25,252 nt of DNA from DATLAN01 sp035527455 (GCA_035527455.1 DATLAN010000374.1:1-25252), one strand, 5' to 3'; counted from the stretch's first letter, positions 7,331-15,349 are shown. Made by a program: numbers and translations. Notes: generated by a model from the sequence alone, not told the origin.

Positions 7331-8521
7331 ATGGTACCCCCCAGGCTGCCAGCCCGACTCTTTCGCCGCGACATGCCCGCGCATGTTTGTAGCCGTCTCG
7401 CTCCGCGAGATGAGGCCTCGCGAGATGAGGCTTCGTCTCGCGGAGCGAGACGGCTACTTTGGCTGCGGTTCTGCCTGGGTGGGACCGTGGCGGCGATTCT
7501 CGCTCTCTTCCCGGCGTCGGCGACCGCGGCGGAACCGTCGCATCTGCGGCCGGTGCCCAGCGTGCTGCTGCTGCAAAACGGCCAGGTGATCGAGGGCAAC
7601 ATCTCCCGAGCCGGCGACACCTATTTCGTCGGGTTGCCCAACGGCGAAATCCGCATCAAGGCCGGCAGCGTCGAACTCTGGTGCCGCAGTCTCGAAGAAG
7701 GTTACCAGCGGAAACGGGCGGCGATCCAGCGCGGCAATGTTCACGATCATCTCGACCTGGCCCAATGGTGCATCCACCACGGCCTGGACTCGCACGCCAA
7801 GGGCGAGCTGGACGACGCGATCGCCGCCGACCCCACGCACCCGATGATCGGACTGCTCCAGCGCCGGCTGCAAGCGGCCGTGCGGCCGCCGAAAGATCCC
7901 GCGGAGCTTGCCGAACCGGCCGCCGATCCGCCCGTCTCGCCGGAGGATCTGGACCGGCTGATTCGCGGCATGCCGGACGGATCGGTCGAAGCGTTTACCC
8001 AATCGATCCAGCCGCTTTTGATGAACAATTGCACGGCGGCCGGTTGCCACGGGCCGGACACGCCCAACGAGTTTCGTCTGTTGCGGTTTCCGCCCGGCGA
8101 ACCGCCCAGCCGGCGGCTGACCCAACGGAATCTGCACGCCACGCTGCAGTGGATCGACCGCGAGGAACCGGCGGCCAGTCCGCTGCTGAGTGCCGCGACC
8201 CGCCCACACGGTACGGCCACGACGCCGGTCTTCACCCATCGCCAACTGGTCCAGTATCAGCAGTTGGTTCAATGGGTCGAGCAGTTGGCCGAACGGCCGA
8301 GACCGGCGATCCCGGCCACGGTCGATTTGCGCAGCAGGCCGCCGGCATCGCCGTATGACGAAACGGAACCCGTCGTCGATTCGGCCGAGAGCAACCCGCC
8401 GACGCCACCGCTGGGTCCCGAACAGGGACCGCCGGCCTCGCAATTCGCCCCGATCGATCCGTTCGACCCGGAAATCTTCAATCGCCGGTTCTTTGGCCCC
8501 GAGGCGGGCAAGAGCCGGTAA
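7331..8521 (+). CDS. Secreted planctomycete protein with CX4CH (cytochrome-like) motif
   Basis: The protein is of unknown role and is probably exported. After an unusual basic N-terminus, a hydrophobic segment LLWLRFCLGGTVAAILALF ends at a likely cleavage site ATAA-EP. The next domain (VLLLQNGQVIEGNISRAGD to LWCRSLEEGY) resembles a small beta-rich planctomycete module. A helical part follows (HHGLDSHAKGELDDAIAADP). Near residue 234 NCTAAGCHGPD gives a CX4CH motif like those of planctomycete cytochrome c-type domains, possibly haem-binding. The tail is Pro-rich. The start is uncertain: ATG 7331, ATG 7373 and TTG 7295 all lack clear ribosome binding sites. Codons from 7389 to 7457 come from a palindromic repeat. 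The P-II gene starts 24 bp downstream. Confidence 0.7.
   Translation: MVPPRLPARLFRRDMPAHVCSRLAPRDEASRDEASSRGARRLLWLRFCLGGTVAAILALFPASATAAEPSHLRPVPSVLLLQNGQVIEGNISRAGDTYFVGLPNGEIRIKAGSVELWCRSLEEGYQRKRAAIQRGNVHDHLDLAQWCIHHGLDSHAKGELDDAIAADPTHPMIGLLQRRLQAAVRPPKDPAELAEPAADPPVSPEDLDRLIRGMPDGSVEAFTQSIQPLLMNNCTAAGCHGPDTPNEFRLLRFPPGEPPSRRLTQRNLHATLQWIDREEPAASPLLSAATRPHGTATTPVFTHRQLVQYQQLVQWVEQLAERPRPAIPATVDLRSRPPASPYDETEPVVDSAESNPPTPPLGPEQGPPASQFAPIDPFDPEIFNRRFFGPEAGKSR
7389..7457. repeat. 69-bp palindromic repeat, family A, inside a coding sequence
   Basis: The ends are GTAGCC and GGCTAC as in the 54-bp copies, but a 15-bp segment (GCGAGATGAGGC region) is duplicated in the middle. Both 54 and 69 are multiples of three. 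The copy is read in frame as SRLAPRDEASRDEASSRGAR, the same frame as the copy in the lipoprotein gene, and again directly before a signal-peptide hydrophobic core. Confidence 0.88.
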
Positions 8522-8544
8522 CGCAGCGAAAAGCGGTCAGTCCG

Positions 8545-8844
8545 TTGAAGCAAGTCATCGCGATCGTCAAGCCGTATCTGGCCGAAAAGGTGCTCGGGGC
8601 GCTCCGTGATGCGCCGCTGGAGGCGTGCAACGTACGGGAGGTCAAAGGCTACGGGCGGCAGAAGAGCTATCTGGACGAATACCGCGGCAGCGAATACTCG
8701 TTGGCCTTCCTGCCCAAGGTGGAGATTTCGCTCTGGGTCGAAGATTCGCGGGTGGAGGAGGTCGTCCGCACCGTGGTCGAGGTCGCCCGGACCGGACGAA
8801 TGGGCGACGGAAAGATCTTCGTGCTGCCGGCGTTCTGCCCTTAG
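8545..8844 (+). CDS. P-II family nitrogen regulator, C-terminally short
   Basis: This is a trimeric signal protein that normally senses ATP/ADP and 2-oxoglutarate and controls nitrogen uptake or metabolism. The 99 residues begin MKQVIAIVKPYLAEKVLGAL. The T-loop block is VKGYGRQKSYLDEYRGSEYS, with the modifiable Tyr at position 51 exactly as in GlnB. The second signature ARTGRMGDGKIFVLP is also present. Typical members have about 112 residues and end with an RIRTGE-like strand; here the protein stops after VLPAFCP. The TAG stop lies inside the terminal inverted repeat of an element (8841-8979), suggesting truncation by insertion. TTG 8545 is the only start giving the family N-terminus; its ribosome binding site is weak. 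No amtB or glutamine synthetase gene is nearby. Confidence 0.85.
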   Translation: MKQVIAIVKPYLAEKVLGALRDAPLEACNVREVKGYGRQKSYLDEYRGSEYSLAFLPKVEISLWVEDSRVEEVVRTVVEVARTGRMGDGKIFVLPAFCP

Positions 8845-8979
8845 CCCGGATTATTCATAGGCTTGTAGCTACGTTCGCCAGAACGTGGAGCGTGCCCACG
8901 GGTTACGACCACGTTCTGGCGAACGTGGCTACGACAGTGTGTCACGCAATTCCCGGGGTCATGAATAATCCGGGCTTAG
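8841..8979. mobile_element. Nested palindromic MITE-like element
   Basis: The outer inverted repeats are TTAGCCCGGATTATTCAT (8841-8858) and ATGAATAATCCGGGCTTA (8961-8978). Inside lies a second inverted repeat: GTAGCTACGTTCGCC... at 8865-8888, pairing with 8909-8932, which ends GGCGAACGTGGCTAC. The left outer end supplies the stop codon of the P-II gene. No coding capacity is visible. The remaining 190 bp to the next gene hold only its ribosome binding site (GAAGGA at 9158-9163). Confidence 0.85.
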
Positions 8980-9170
8980 CGGGCGCGTTGTCATTCTGAT
9001 GGCGCAGCGCAGTCCTATTGAATACGTAGGTTGCTGCCGCCGCGCTCACGGCCATGTGAGTTTCGCGAAACCGACAAGCGGCGGCAATGGCACGCCCTTT
9101 GCATCCTTTCCCGTCCGAACCGTCGATCGGAGTTATCCCACAAGCCACTTCACGAATGGAAGGATCAACC

Positions 9171-9740
9171 ATGAGCCTCACGACCTCTTGCACTTTGGCA
9201 ACCGCCGCGGCCTGCCTGCTCGCCGCATCCGCAACCCCAAGTCTCGCCGACAGCTACACGGACTACCGCCGACAAGTCGTCCGTCAACTGGACCAGCAGG
9301 AAGATCGGGCCGAAGACGAACTGGATCGCGACGTCAAGCAGCGCGAGCACCGGCTGCAGGAGTGGTACGAGGCCGAGACGGATCGGCTGAAACATCAGTA
9401 CGAATTGGCCCGGGAACACGCCCACGTCTCGCAGCGCGCCGCCTTGAGCCGCGATTATCTTCAGCAGCGCAGCGAACTCCGCGAGACCTACTATCGGGAG
9501 CGGAAGCTGTTGAGGCAGTACGAAGACCAGGTCGAGGACGAGATCGACGACCACTACGACGCGGTGAAGGACCGGGCGCGCCGCTCCGGAGGCCTGTTGC
9601 CGCAACGTGGGGTCATCCACGGCGGCGGCTTCCAACCGCCCGTGCCGTCGCATTACGGCAGGCCGATCCACGCCGTGCCGCATCAAGGCGGCGTCTCGAT
9701 CCAGACTCCCCGAGGTCTGGGCCTGACGATTCGGTGGTAA
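9171..9740 (+). CDS. Secreted charged coiled-coil protein
   Basis: I do not recognise a family. The 189-residue protein has a clear signal peptide (TLATAAACLLAASATPSLA, cleavage before DSY). A long, highly charged helical region follows (about residues 30-140, rich in Glu, Arg, Gln and Asp), such as RQLDQQEDRAEDELDRDVKQ, probably a coiled coil. The tail is Gly/Pro/His-rich (HGGGFQPPVPSHYGRP). It is probably periplasmic. ATG 9171 is supported by GAAGGA 7 bp upstream. It could be structural or bind metals through the His residues, but the sequence does not settle this. Confidence 0.72.
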   Translation: MSLTTSCTLATAAACLLAASATPSLADSYTDYRRQVVRQLDQQEDRAEDELDRDVKQREHRLQEWYEAETDRLKHQYELAREHAHVSQRAALSRDYLQQRSELRETYYRERKLLRQYEDQVEDEIDDHYDAVKDRARRSGGLLPQRGVIHGGGFQPPVPSHYGRPIHAVPHQGGVSIQTPRGLGLTIRW

Positions 9741-9868
9741 GTCGGGCCGTGAGCGGCGAGTCGAAAATGTGGGCTGGCGCCGGGCCGTGTTTCAACTCCT
9801 GAGTTACGACAAACACATGGCGGCCCGGTGCCTGTCCCCTTTTTCGACGGGGTTCAAGAATCACCGCC

Positions 9869-10010
9869 CTTGGCATCGAGTTTGGGATGTCACGGTGGGT
9901 GGCACGCCCTGAGGAACGAAGGGCGTGTTCTCCCGACATGCCACGCCCTTCGTTCCTCAGGGCGTGCCACCCCGAAGTTTACCGCAACGGTGTCAAAAAC
10001 CGTTTGGTGC
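9869..10010. mobile_element. MITE-like palindromic element, type 2 termini
   Basis: The core palindrome (9898-9973) has GTGGCACGCCCTGAGGAACG arms. The left flank TTGGCATCGAGTTTGGGATG parallels the copy at 20993 but lacks its outer end. The right flank ACCGCAACGGTGTC runs into the intact terminus AAAAACCGTTTGGTGC (9995-10010). The element ends 5 bp from the diaminopimelate decarboxylase stop codon. It lies between the convergent coiled-coil gene and lysA. The 130 bp before it contain nothing I recognise. Confidence 0.75.
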
Positions 10011-10015
10011 TACGA

Positions 10016-11290
10016 CTAAGAGGCCTCCGGTATCGTCTCGCCACGGATCAAATCCTCGAAGGTCTGGCGACGCCGGATCAGGTGGGCCCGGCCGTCGCGG
10101 ATGAGGACCTCGGCGGCGAAGTACTTCGAGTTGTAGTTCGAGCCCATCACGAAGGCGTAGGCCCCGGCGCACTCGATCACCAGCAACTCGCCGACCTTGG
10201 CCACGGGCAGCCGCCGGCGGCTGACGAAACCACCTTCCTCCTGGGTGAAGATGTCGCCCGACTCGCACAGCGGACCGCCCACGATCACCTCCTCGGCCGG
10301 CCGCGCCGTATCGCCGTCGGCCGGGACGATCGACATCGGGTGGTAGGCCCCGTAGAGGATCGGCCGGGCAAGGTTGTTGAATCCCGCGTCGAGCAGGTAG
10401 AACGTGTTGTCGTCCTGCCGCTTCACGGCCCGAATCTCCGCGATCAGGCAGCCGCTCTCGGCCACGACGTAACGGCCGGGCTCGATCTCCAGGCTCAGCG
10501 GATGGCCGAACCGCTGCTCCAGCCGCTTGCGCATCGCGTCGCAAAGGCGGAAATAGGCCGGCAGATCGACCAGCTCGTCGCCTTCGCGGTACGCGATCGG
10601 CAGCCCGCCGCCGACGCTGATCGAAGTGACCGTGTCGCCCACCTCCACGGCGGCTTTCTCCAACGCGCCGCAGACCTGCGAGAGGTGTTCCAGATCGGTG
10701 CCCGAGCCGATGTGTGCGTGCAGGCCGGTGATCGTCAGTCGGTTCCGCTTTGCCCGGGCCATGCTGTCGGCGATCCGAGCGTGCCAGATGCCGTGCTTGG
10801 ATTGCTTCCCGCCGGTGTTGGTCTTCTGGCTGTGGCCGTGTCCGAAGCCGGGATTGATCCGTAGCGTGACGTGGCGGCCCGGCGCGCGGGAGCCGAGTTG
10901 GTCGATCATGTCGGGCGAGCCGCAGTTGACGTGAATGTTGTGCTCGACGCACAGATCGAGCGACTCGTGGTCGAAGACGTCGGCCGTGTAGACGATCGGC
11001 GGCGGTGTGCCGGTCGTCGCATAGCCGGCGGCCATCGCCCGGCGGATCTCGCCCGCACTGACGGCGTCGACCATCGCGCCGCTTCGGCGGACCAGGTCCA
11101 AGACGGCCAGGTTCGAACAGGCCTTTTGGGCGTAGCGGACCACGTCGAAGGCCCGCAGGTCGTCGAGCCGCTCGAGGATCACGGCCGCGTCGTAGACGAA
11201 CGTGGGCGTGCCGAATTGCCGGCTCAGCTCGCCGACGTCGATGCCGGCGATTTCGGTCCGGTAGGTGGGGAAGGGTGGTGTCTTGGGCAT
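10016..11290 (-). CDS. lysA: Diaminopimelate decarboxylase
   Basis: This PLP enzyme performs the last step of lysine synthesis, meso-diaminopimelate to L-lysine plus CO2, in the cytoplasm. The 424 residues match the normal family length. Key features are RYAQKACSN with the PLP lysine (Lys56), GLHAHIGSGTD, SVGGGLPI and LEIEPGRYVV. GGPLCESGD, with the active-site Cys, and GAYAFVMGSNYNS follow. ATG 11290 (MPKTPPFPTYR) is preferred over the upstream TTG 11329, although neither has a strong ribosome binding site. HIGSGTD and YAQKAC differ slightly from the commoner HIGSQ and YAxKAN, so a related ornithine/arginine decarboxylase cannot be fully excluded. Confidence 0.88.
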   Translation of the reverse strand: MPKTPPFPTYRTEIAGIDVGELSRQFGTPTFVYDAAVILERLDDLRAFDVVRYAQKACSNLAVLDLVRRSGAMVDAVSAGEIRRAMAAGYATTGTPPPIVYTADVFDHESLDLCVEHNIHVNCGSPDMIDQLGSRAPGRHVTLRINPGFGHGHSQKTNTGGKQSKHGIWHARIADSMARAKRNRLTITGLHAHIGSGTDLEHLSQVCGALEKAAVEVGDTVTSISVGGGLPIAYREGDELVDLPAYFRLCDAMRKRLEQRFGHPLSLEIEPGRYVVAESGCLIAEIRAVKRQDDNTFYLLDAGFNNLARPILYGAYHPMSIVPADGDTARPAEEVIVGGPLCESGDIFTQEEGGFVSRRRLPVAKVGELLVIECAGAYAFVMGSNYNSKYFAAEVLIRDGRAHLIRRRQTFEDLIRGETIPEAS

Positions 11291-11340
11291 GATTTGCGGG
11301 ATCGGGTTTCCGGGTTTGACGAAAGACAACCAATCAAGCG

Positions 11341-11371
11341 AAAAGCCCCGAAGGGAAGGTCCCTTCGGGGC
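11341..11371 (-). terminator. Rho-independent terminator
   Basis: The perfect 11-bp stem GCCCCGAAGGG (11345-11355) and CCCTTCGGGGC (11361-11371) has a 5-base loop. On the minus strand it is followed by TTTT (11341-11344). It lies downstream of the large secreted protein gene (stop 11499) and upstream of lysA, so it would separate the two minus-strand transcripts. Confidence 0.75.
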
Positions 11372-11410
11372 CGGGTCTCTCAGAGTCCTGCGACACTTTT
11401 GTGCATGTCT

Positions 11411-11465
11411 ACAGCCATCTCGCCGGGGCGAGATGGGGCTTCGTCTCGCGGAGCGAGACGGCTAC
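11411..11465. repeat. Palindromic repeat, family A
   Basis: It begins ACAGCCATCTCGCCGGGGCG and ends CGGAGCGAGACGGCTAC. The left arm has diverged more than in the other copies. It sits in the 3' untranslated region of the large secreted protein gene, between its stop and the terminator. Confidence 0.8.
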
Positions 11466-11473
11466 TTTTCCTG

Positions 11474-11498
11474 AATCTGAAATCTGAAATCTGAAATC
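11474..11498. repeat. Heptanucleotide tandem repeat
   Basis: Three perfect copies of AATCTGA plus AATC abut the stop codon (11499-11501) of the minus-strand gene. It is a short microsatellite-like tract. Confidence 0.85.
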
Positions 11499-13208
11499 CT
11501 AGAACGGCGCCTCGTCTCCGGCTCCCATCATTCCCAGCATGTTGCTCAGACCGCCGAGCAGCTTCAGCAGCCCTTCTTCGATCTCCACGCGGACTCGGAT
11601 GCCGTTGCCGCCGGTGGTCGGCTCGGCGGTGATCTTCAGGTGGTCCTTGCCGCCGGACTGCTCCAATTGAGCAGCCATGCCGGCAGCCATGAAGGCGGGA
11701 AGCCCTTCGGCCACCTCGGCGGCGAACTTGGCGATCGGCGTGGCGGCCACCGAAATCAACAACGGCTCGACCTGTTTGCCGGCCTGCGCCTTCGAGTCGT
11801 CCATCACCTTCTTGAGCGTCTTCACCGCGTCCTTGCCGGCGGCGATGTAGAGCGTGTCATCGCCGATCCCGACCACGACTTCGAGATTCTCGCCGAAGAA
11901 CCGCACCGCTTCCTCATCGGGAACCGGCACGGAAAGGATGTGGAACTGGACGCCGTCGTAGACCTCCGCGTCCATCGCCAGCACGTCGGCGATGTCGGGG
12001 TCTTCTTCAATGGCCAGCTCGATCAACTGCTTGATGAGCTTGTCCAGCTTGGCGCCCTCGGCGATGGTGGCTCCGCCGACCGCGGTGATGCCGTCCGGCT
12101 TCAGCAGCACGGTCAGCCCGACGTCCGAGGTCCGCTTCTCCACGTTGGCGTCGATCCAATCGAACAGGTCGTCGACCATCTGCGAGGCCAATTGCAGCTC
12201 CGCCGGGGTGAGGTCCTGTTTGTTCAGTTCTTTTTCCGCCATGGTGCGGATGTTTCCGATCAGGGCCTTGTAATCGGTCACGTCGTCGTCGGTGAGCGTT
12301 CCCACGCCCCTGACGATCAGCGCGGCTCCGGGGATGTCGAGGCCGCCGAACCTCGTCGGTCCGGACTTCACCGCGGCGAACTGCTCGGCCGTCCGGGTGC
12401 CCTCGACGGCGGTGATTTCGAAGTCCAGGTAGCTGGTGCCCGCGGTGCGATCGATCGCCACGCCCAAGAGCACCTCATCCAACTCGTCAACCAGGCTGGC
12501 GATCCGGTCCACCATGGTCCTGGCCACGCCGGTACGGATCTTGTATTCTTCTTCACTTTCGCCCGGCATCCGTCGCATGCCCGCCGCGGCGCCCATCTTC
12601 AACGCGTCCTTGAACTTCTCCCGCAACGGGGCGGGAATGCTCTGGATCGACACCCGCGCGGCCAGATCGTACTTCTGGTTCAACCCTCCCAGCAGGGCGA
12701 TCGGATCGGCCGGCGTGTTGTCCAGTGCGTCGGGCTCGGTGACGATGAACGCCCAGCCGCCCTTCTGGGCGATCGAGATGGTCGGGCCGTCGGGCGTGAC
12801 GATCTTGTAGATGCCGTTTTCCTTCTGAGCGATCGGTTCGCCCGTCTCCGGCACCTTCAACAGGCCCATCAACGCGTCCAGATCGGTCACCGGGACGAAT
12901 CCGACCACGGAGAACCCCATCGCCCCGCCGGGCTGGACTACCGCGCCCCAGGGCCTCGAAGCGTCCAACCCGACCAGTCCCTCGCCGCCGATCTTTTCCT
13001 TGAGCATATCCTCGAGCGTTTCGCCCAAGGCCGGGTTGCCGCCGAGTTTGCCGACGAAGTCGATGTCGGCCAGCACCTCGTCGTAGCCGGAGAAAGAGAT
13101 CGTCACCAGGGGTTTGGCGTCCCCGCCGGGTAAAGTCTGGGAAAGGCCATCGCTCGAGGCGGCCAGCAGTGCCACGGCCGCCAACAGGGCCAATAACATC
13201 TTCTTCAC
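11499..13208 (-). CDS. Large secreted protein, function unknown
   Basis: The 569-residue protein has a signal peptide (MLLALLAAVALLAASS, cleavage near GLSQ). A long region without transmembrane segments follows. Its pattern, with two similar-looking halves (LVTISFSGYDEVLADIDFVG early; AVYD-like and PLLISVAATPIAKFAAEV late), resembles planctomycete proteins of unknown function with an alpha/beta composition. GTG 13208 is well supported by AAAGGAG about 9 bp upstream. The C-terminus LSNMLGMMGAGDEAPF is Met/Gly-rich. The gene is monocistronic and ends with a microsatellite, a family A repeat and a strong terminator. I cannot assign a function. Confidence 0.75.
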   Translation of the reverse strand: MKKMLLALLAAVALLAASSDGLSQTLPGGDAKPLVTISFSGYDEVLADIDFVGKLGGNPALGETLEDMLKEKIGGEGLVGLDASRPWGAVVQPGGAMGFSVVGFVPVTDLDALMGLLKVPETGEPIAQKENGIYKIVTPDGPTISIAQKGGWAFIVTEPDALDNTPADPIALLGGLNQKYDLAARVSIQSIPAPLREKFKDALKMGAAAGMRRMPGESEEEYKIRTGVARTMVDRIASLVDELDEVLLGVAIDRTAGTSYLDFEITAVEGTRTAEQFAAVKSGPTRFGGLDIPGAALIVRGVGTLTDDDVTDYKALIGNIRTMAEKELNKQDLTPAELQLASQMVDDLFDWIDANVEKRTSDVGLTVLLKPDGITAVGGATIAEGAKLDKLIKQLIELAIEEDPDIADVLAMDAEVYDGVQFHILSVPVPDEEAVRFFGENLEVVVGIGDDTLYIAAGKDAVKTLKKVMDDSKAQAGKQVEPLLISVAATPIAKFAAEVAEGLPAFMAAGMAAQLEQSGGKDHLKITAEPTTGGNGIRVRVEIEEGLLKLLGGLSNMLGMMGAGDEAPF

Positions 13209-13736
13209 GTTTCGTTCTCCTTTTTTGCTGAAATGTGAACGGCTCAACCGGGTCAGTTTACCGGGAAACGCCCGAGTGGACCAGGGGCCCGCGAAAGGCC
13301 CTCTATTCATATACTTCATATACACGACCGCCACCCGGCCGGTTACGGCTGGAACGGGGCTTCTGCCCGGTATCGCCGGACAATTACGTGGCTGAAAAGC
13401 GAGACCGATCAACACTGCGGCGCTATGTTCAGCGACGCATTCATCTCTATTTAGCCGGCGGGCTTGCCCGCCGTGTTGATCGTGGGGTTTGCGAGGAAAC
13501 ACACGGCGGGCAAGCCCGCCGGCTAAATGCTTTTTTGTCGAATGGTCGCTTGATAATGTAAGTGATTGTTCTCACTAATGTTACGACGATTGCGAGCAGC
13601 AATATAGCGCTGTAGTATTAAGAAGCCCACCAAACCGAATGTGGACGCATCCGGCCCGTGGGGGGGCGTGGTTTCAGCCATTCGGGACCAAGAACAGCCG
13701 GCCACCCTGCCCTCGCCGGTGACTGAGAGGCACCGC
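13209..13736. other. Intergenic region with one long palindrome
   Basis: This 528-bp stretch holds the leader of the large secreted protein, an AT-rich tract near 13305-13325 (TATTCATATACTTCATATAC) and the palindrome at 13450-13527. I see no convincing gene. The short open frames overlap the repeat and have no ribosome binding site. Confidence 0.6.
13450..13527. repeat. 78-bp palindromic repeat, family D
   Basis: The arms are TTTAGCCGGCGGGCTTGCCC then GCCGTGT (13450-13476) and the complement at 13501-13527, a nearly perfect 27-bp stem with a 24-base loop. TGCTTTTTTG follows, so it could also act as a plus-strand terminator. Shorter relatives (GGCGGGCAAGCCCGCC) occur inside the repeats at 17380 and 22190. 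Confidence 0.85.
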
Positions 13737-15194
13737 CTACCGAGCCAGCGCCCGCCGCAGCTTCGCGATGCCCAGGGCCGGCCGTCGGGCGATCAGCGGC
13801 AGCGTCCGCATCAGACGCCGCATCTTGCCGCGGGCCGACGAATTGTTCCGGTCCACCGTGGCCACCAACCGGGCAAGGGCTTCCCGGTAGTCCGGCTTAC
13901 CGGCCGCCAGGCAGAAGTCGTTGTGAGGGCTCTGGTGGTTGTAGTGCGACCAGTCCATGGTCTTGGAAACCAGGCCGAGTTCGACGCACCGGTCGAACAG
14001 GGCCGTGCCGGGGTAGGGCGTGAAGAAGCTCAACACGACGCGCTCGGGCTTGATGCGACGGATCAGGTCCGCCGTCAGGTCGACGTCTTCCGCCGTTTCC
14101 TCGGGCAGCCCGGCCATGATGTAAACGGCCCAGGCCACGTTGGCCCGTTTCAAGACGGCGATGCGCTCGATCACGTCCTCTCGCATGATGTTCTTCTTCA
14201 TCTGCCCAAGCACGCGGTTGCTCCCGCTCTCCACGCCCACCGACGTGTAGTAGCAGCCCGCTCGCTCCATCTGCCGCAGCAAGTCCGCCGAGAGGCTCTT
14301 CAGCCGAGTCGTGCAACTCCACGAGACGCCGGTACGCCGCGCGATCAGTTCGCTGCACAGGGCCTCCGTGTACTCGCGGTTGGCCGTGAACGTGTCGTCG
14401 TGGAAATGGAACACGCCGGTGCCGAACGTACGCTTGAGATACTCGATCTCGTCGGCCACGCTTTCCACCGGCCGGTAGCGGATCTTCTTGCCGACGACCT
14501 GGCGGGCACTGCAGAATCCGCACGGGAACGGACAGCCCCGGGTGGCCGTGATGCCGCCCAGGTCGTTCCTGTCGTATCGTTCGGGGAACAGCAAGTTGTC
14601 TTTCCTGGGAAAGGGCAACGAGGCGAAATCGGGGCGATCCGCGGGGCCGGTCAGTATCGGCCGGCCGCCCCTCTTGTAACCGATGCCGGGAATCGTGTCG
14701 GGGCGCCCGTCTGCGTCCAGACGAGTCAACAGCGCCGCCAAAGGCCCCTCGCCCTCTCCGCGGACGACGAAGTCGACTTCCGGACGCGCCAGGCAGAGGT
14801 GCGGCAAGATCGTCGGGTGTTGCCCGCCCCAGATGACGCGGCACCGAGGACAGACCTCTTTGACGATGCGCGAGACGATGGCGGCGGATTCGCTCTTCGC
14901 GCTCATCACGCTGACGCCGACCCAATCGGGGCGGATGTCCTGCAACACGGCGCGGATTTCCGCCCAGCTTTCGTGTTGGGGATTCTTCAAGTTCTCCAGA
15001 TACTCTGCGTAACCGCCGAGGATCTTTCGATAGGCCCGGGACTTCTTCCCGTGGTGCCCCATGTCCGCGTTGTAAATCACCGACTTGACGCCCCTGGTTT
15101 GCAGGTAGGCGGAAAGCCAGGCCAGACCGTTGGGCACGGAATCGTCGCGCTTGCCCTTCAGTCGCAGGAATGGCGGGTTGATCAGTAGAATCAT
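13737..15194 (-). CDS. B12-binding radical SAM protein
   Basis: This is an enzyme with a cobalamin-binding N-terminal domain and a radical SAM core carrying a 4Fe-4S cluster. The 485 residues start MILLINPPFLRLKG. The B12-like domain runs to about residue 170 (VGVSVMSAKS, VIWGGQHPTILP, VVRGEGE). The cluster motif GCPFPCGFC uses Cys221, Cys225 and Cys228. HFHDDTFTANREY, YTSVGVESGSNRVL and FFTPYPGTALF are standard for the class. The C-terminus is basic. The substrate cannot be predicted; related proteins act in methylation or in lipid, hopanoid or bacteriochlorophyll modification. ATG 15194 fits the family start but lacks a strong ribosome binding site. Confidence 0.9.
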   Translation of the reverse strand: MILLINPPFLRLKGKRDDSVPNGLAWLSAYLQTRGVKSVIYNADMGHHGKKSRAYRKILGGYAEYLENLKNPQHESWAEIRAVLQDIRPDWVGVSVMSAKSESAAIVSRIVKEVCPRCRVIWGGQHPTILPHLCLARPEVDFVVRGEGEGPLAALLTRLDADGRPDTIPGIGYKRGGRPILTGPADRPDFASLPFPRKDNLLFPERYDRNDLGGITATRGCPFPCGFCSARQVVGKKIRYRPVESVADEIEYLKRTFGTGVFHFHDDTFTANREYTEALCSELIARRTGVSWSCTTRLKSLSADLLRQMERAGCYYTSVGVESGSNRVLGQMKKNIMREDVIERIAVLKRANVAWAVYIMAGLPEETAEDVDLTADLIRRIKPERVVLSFFTPYPGTALFDRCVELGLVSKTMDWSHYNHQSPHNDFCLAAGKPDYREALARLVATVDRNNSSARGKMRRLMRTLPLIARRPALGIAKLRRALAR

Positions 15195-15349
15195 GGTCTT
15201 CGGATACGTCGCAAGTGATGGTGAACCGGCAGACTCCTGCCCTCATCACCATCCTTGCGATGAATCCGTCTCGGGCGAGCGGGGAAGTGGCGAGGATCGG
15301 GGGCGCGATGCGGTGGAAACCGGCGGTGACCGGCGGTGACGAATCCCAC

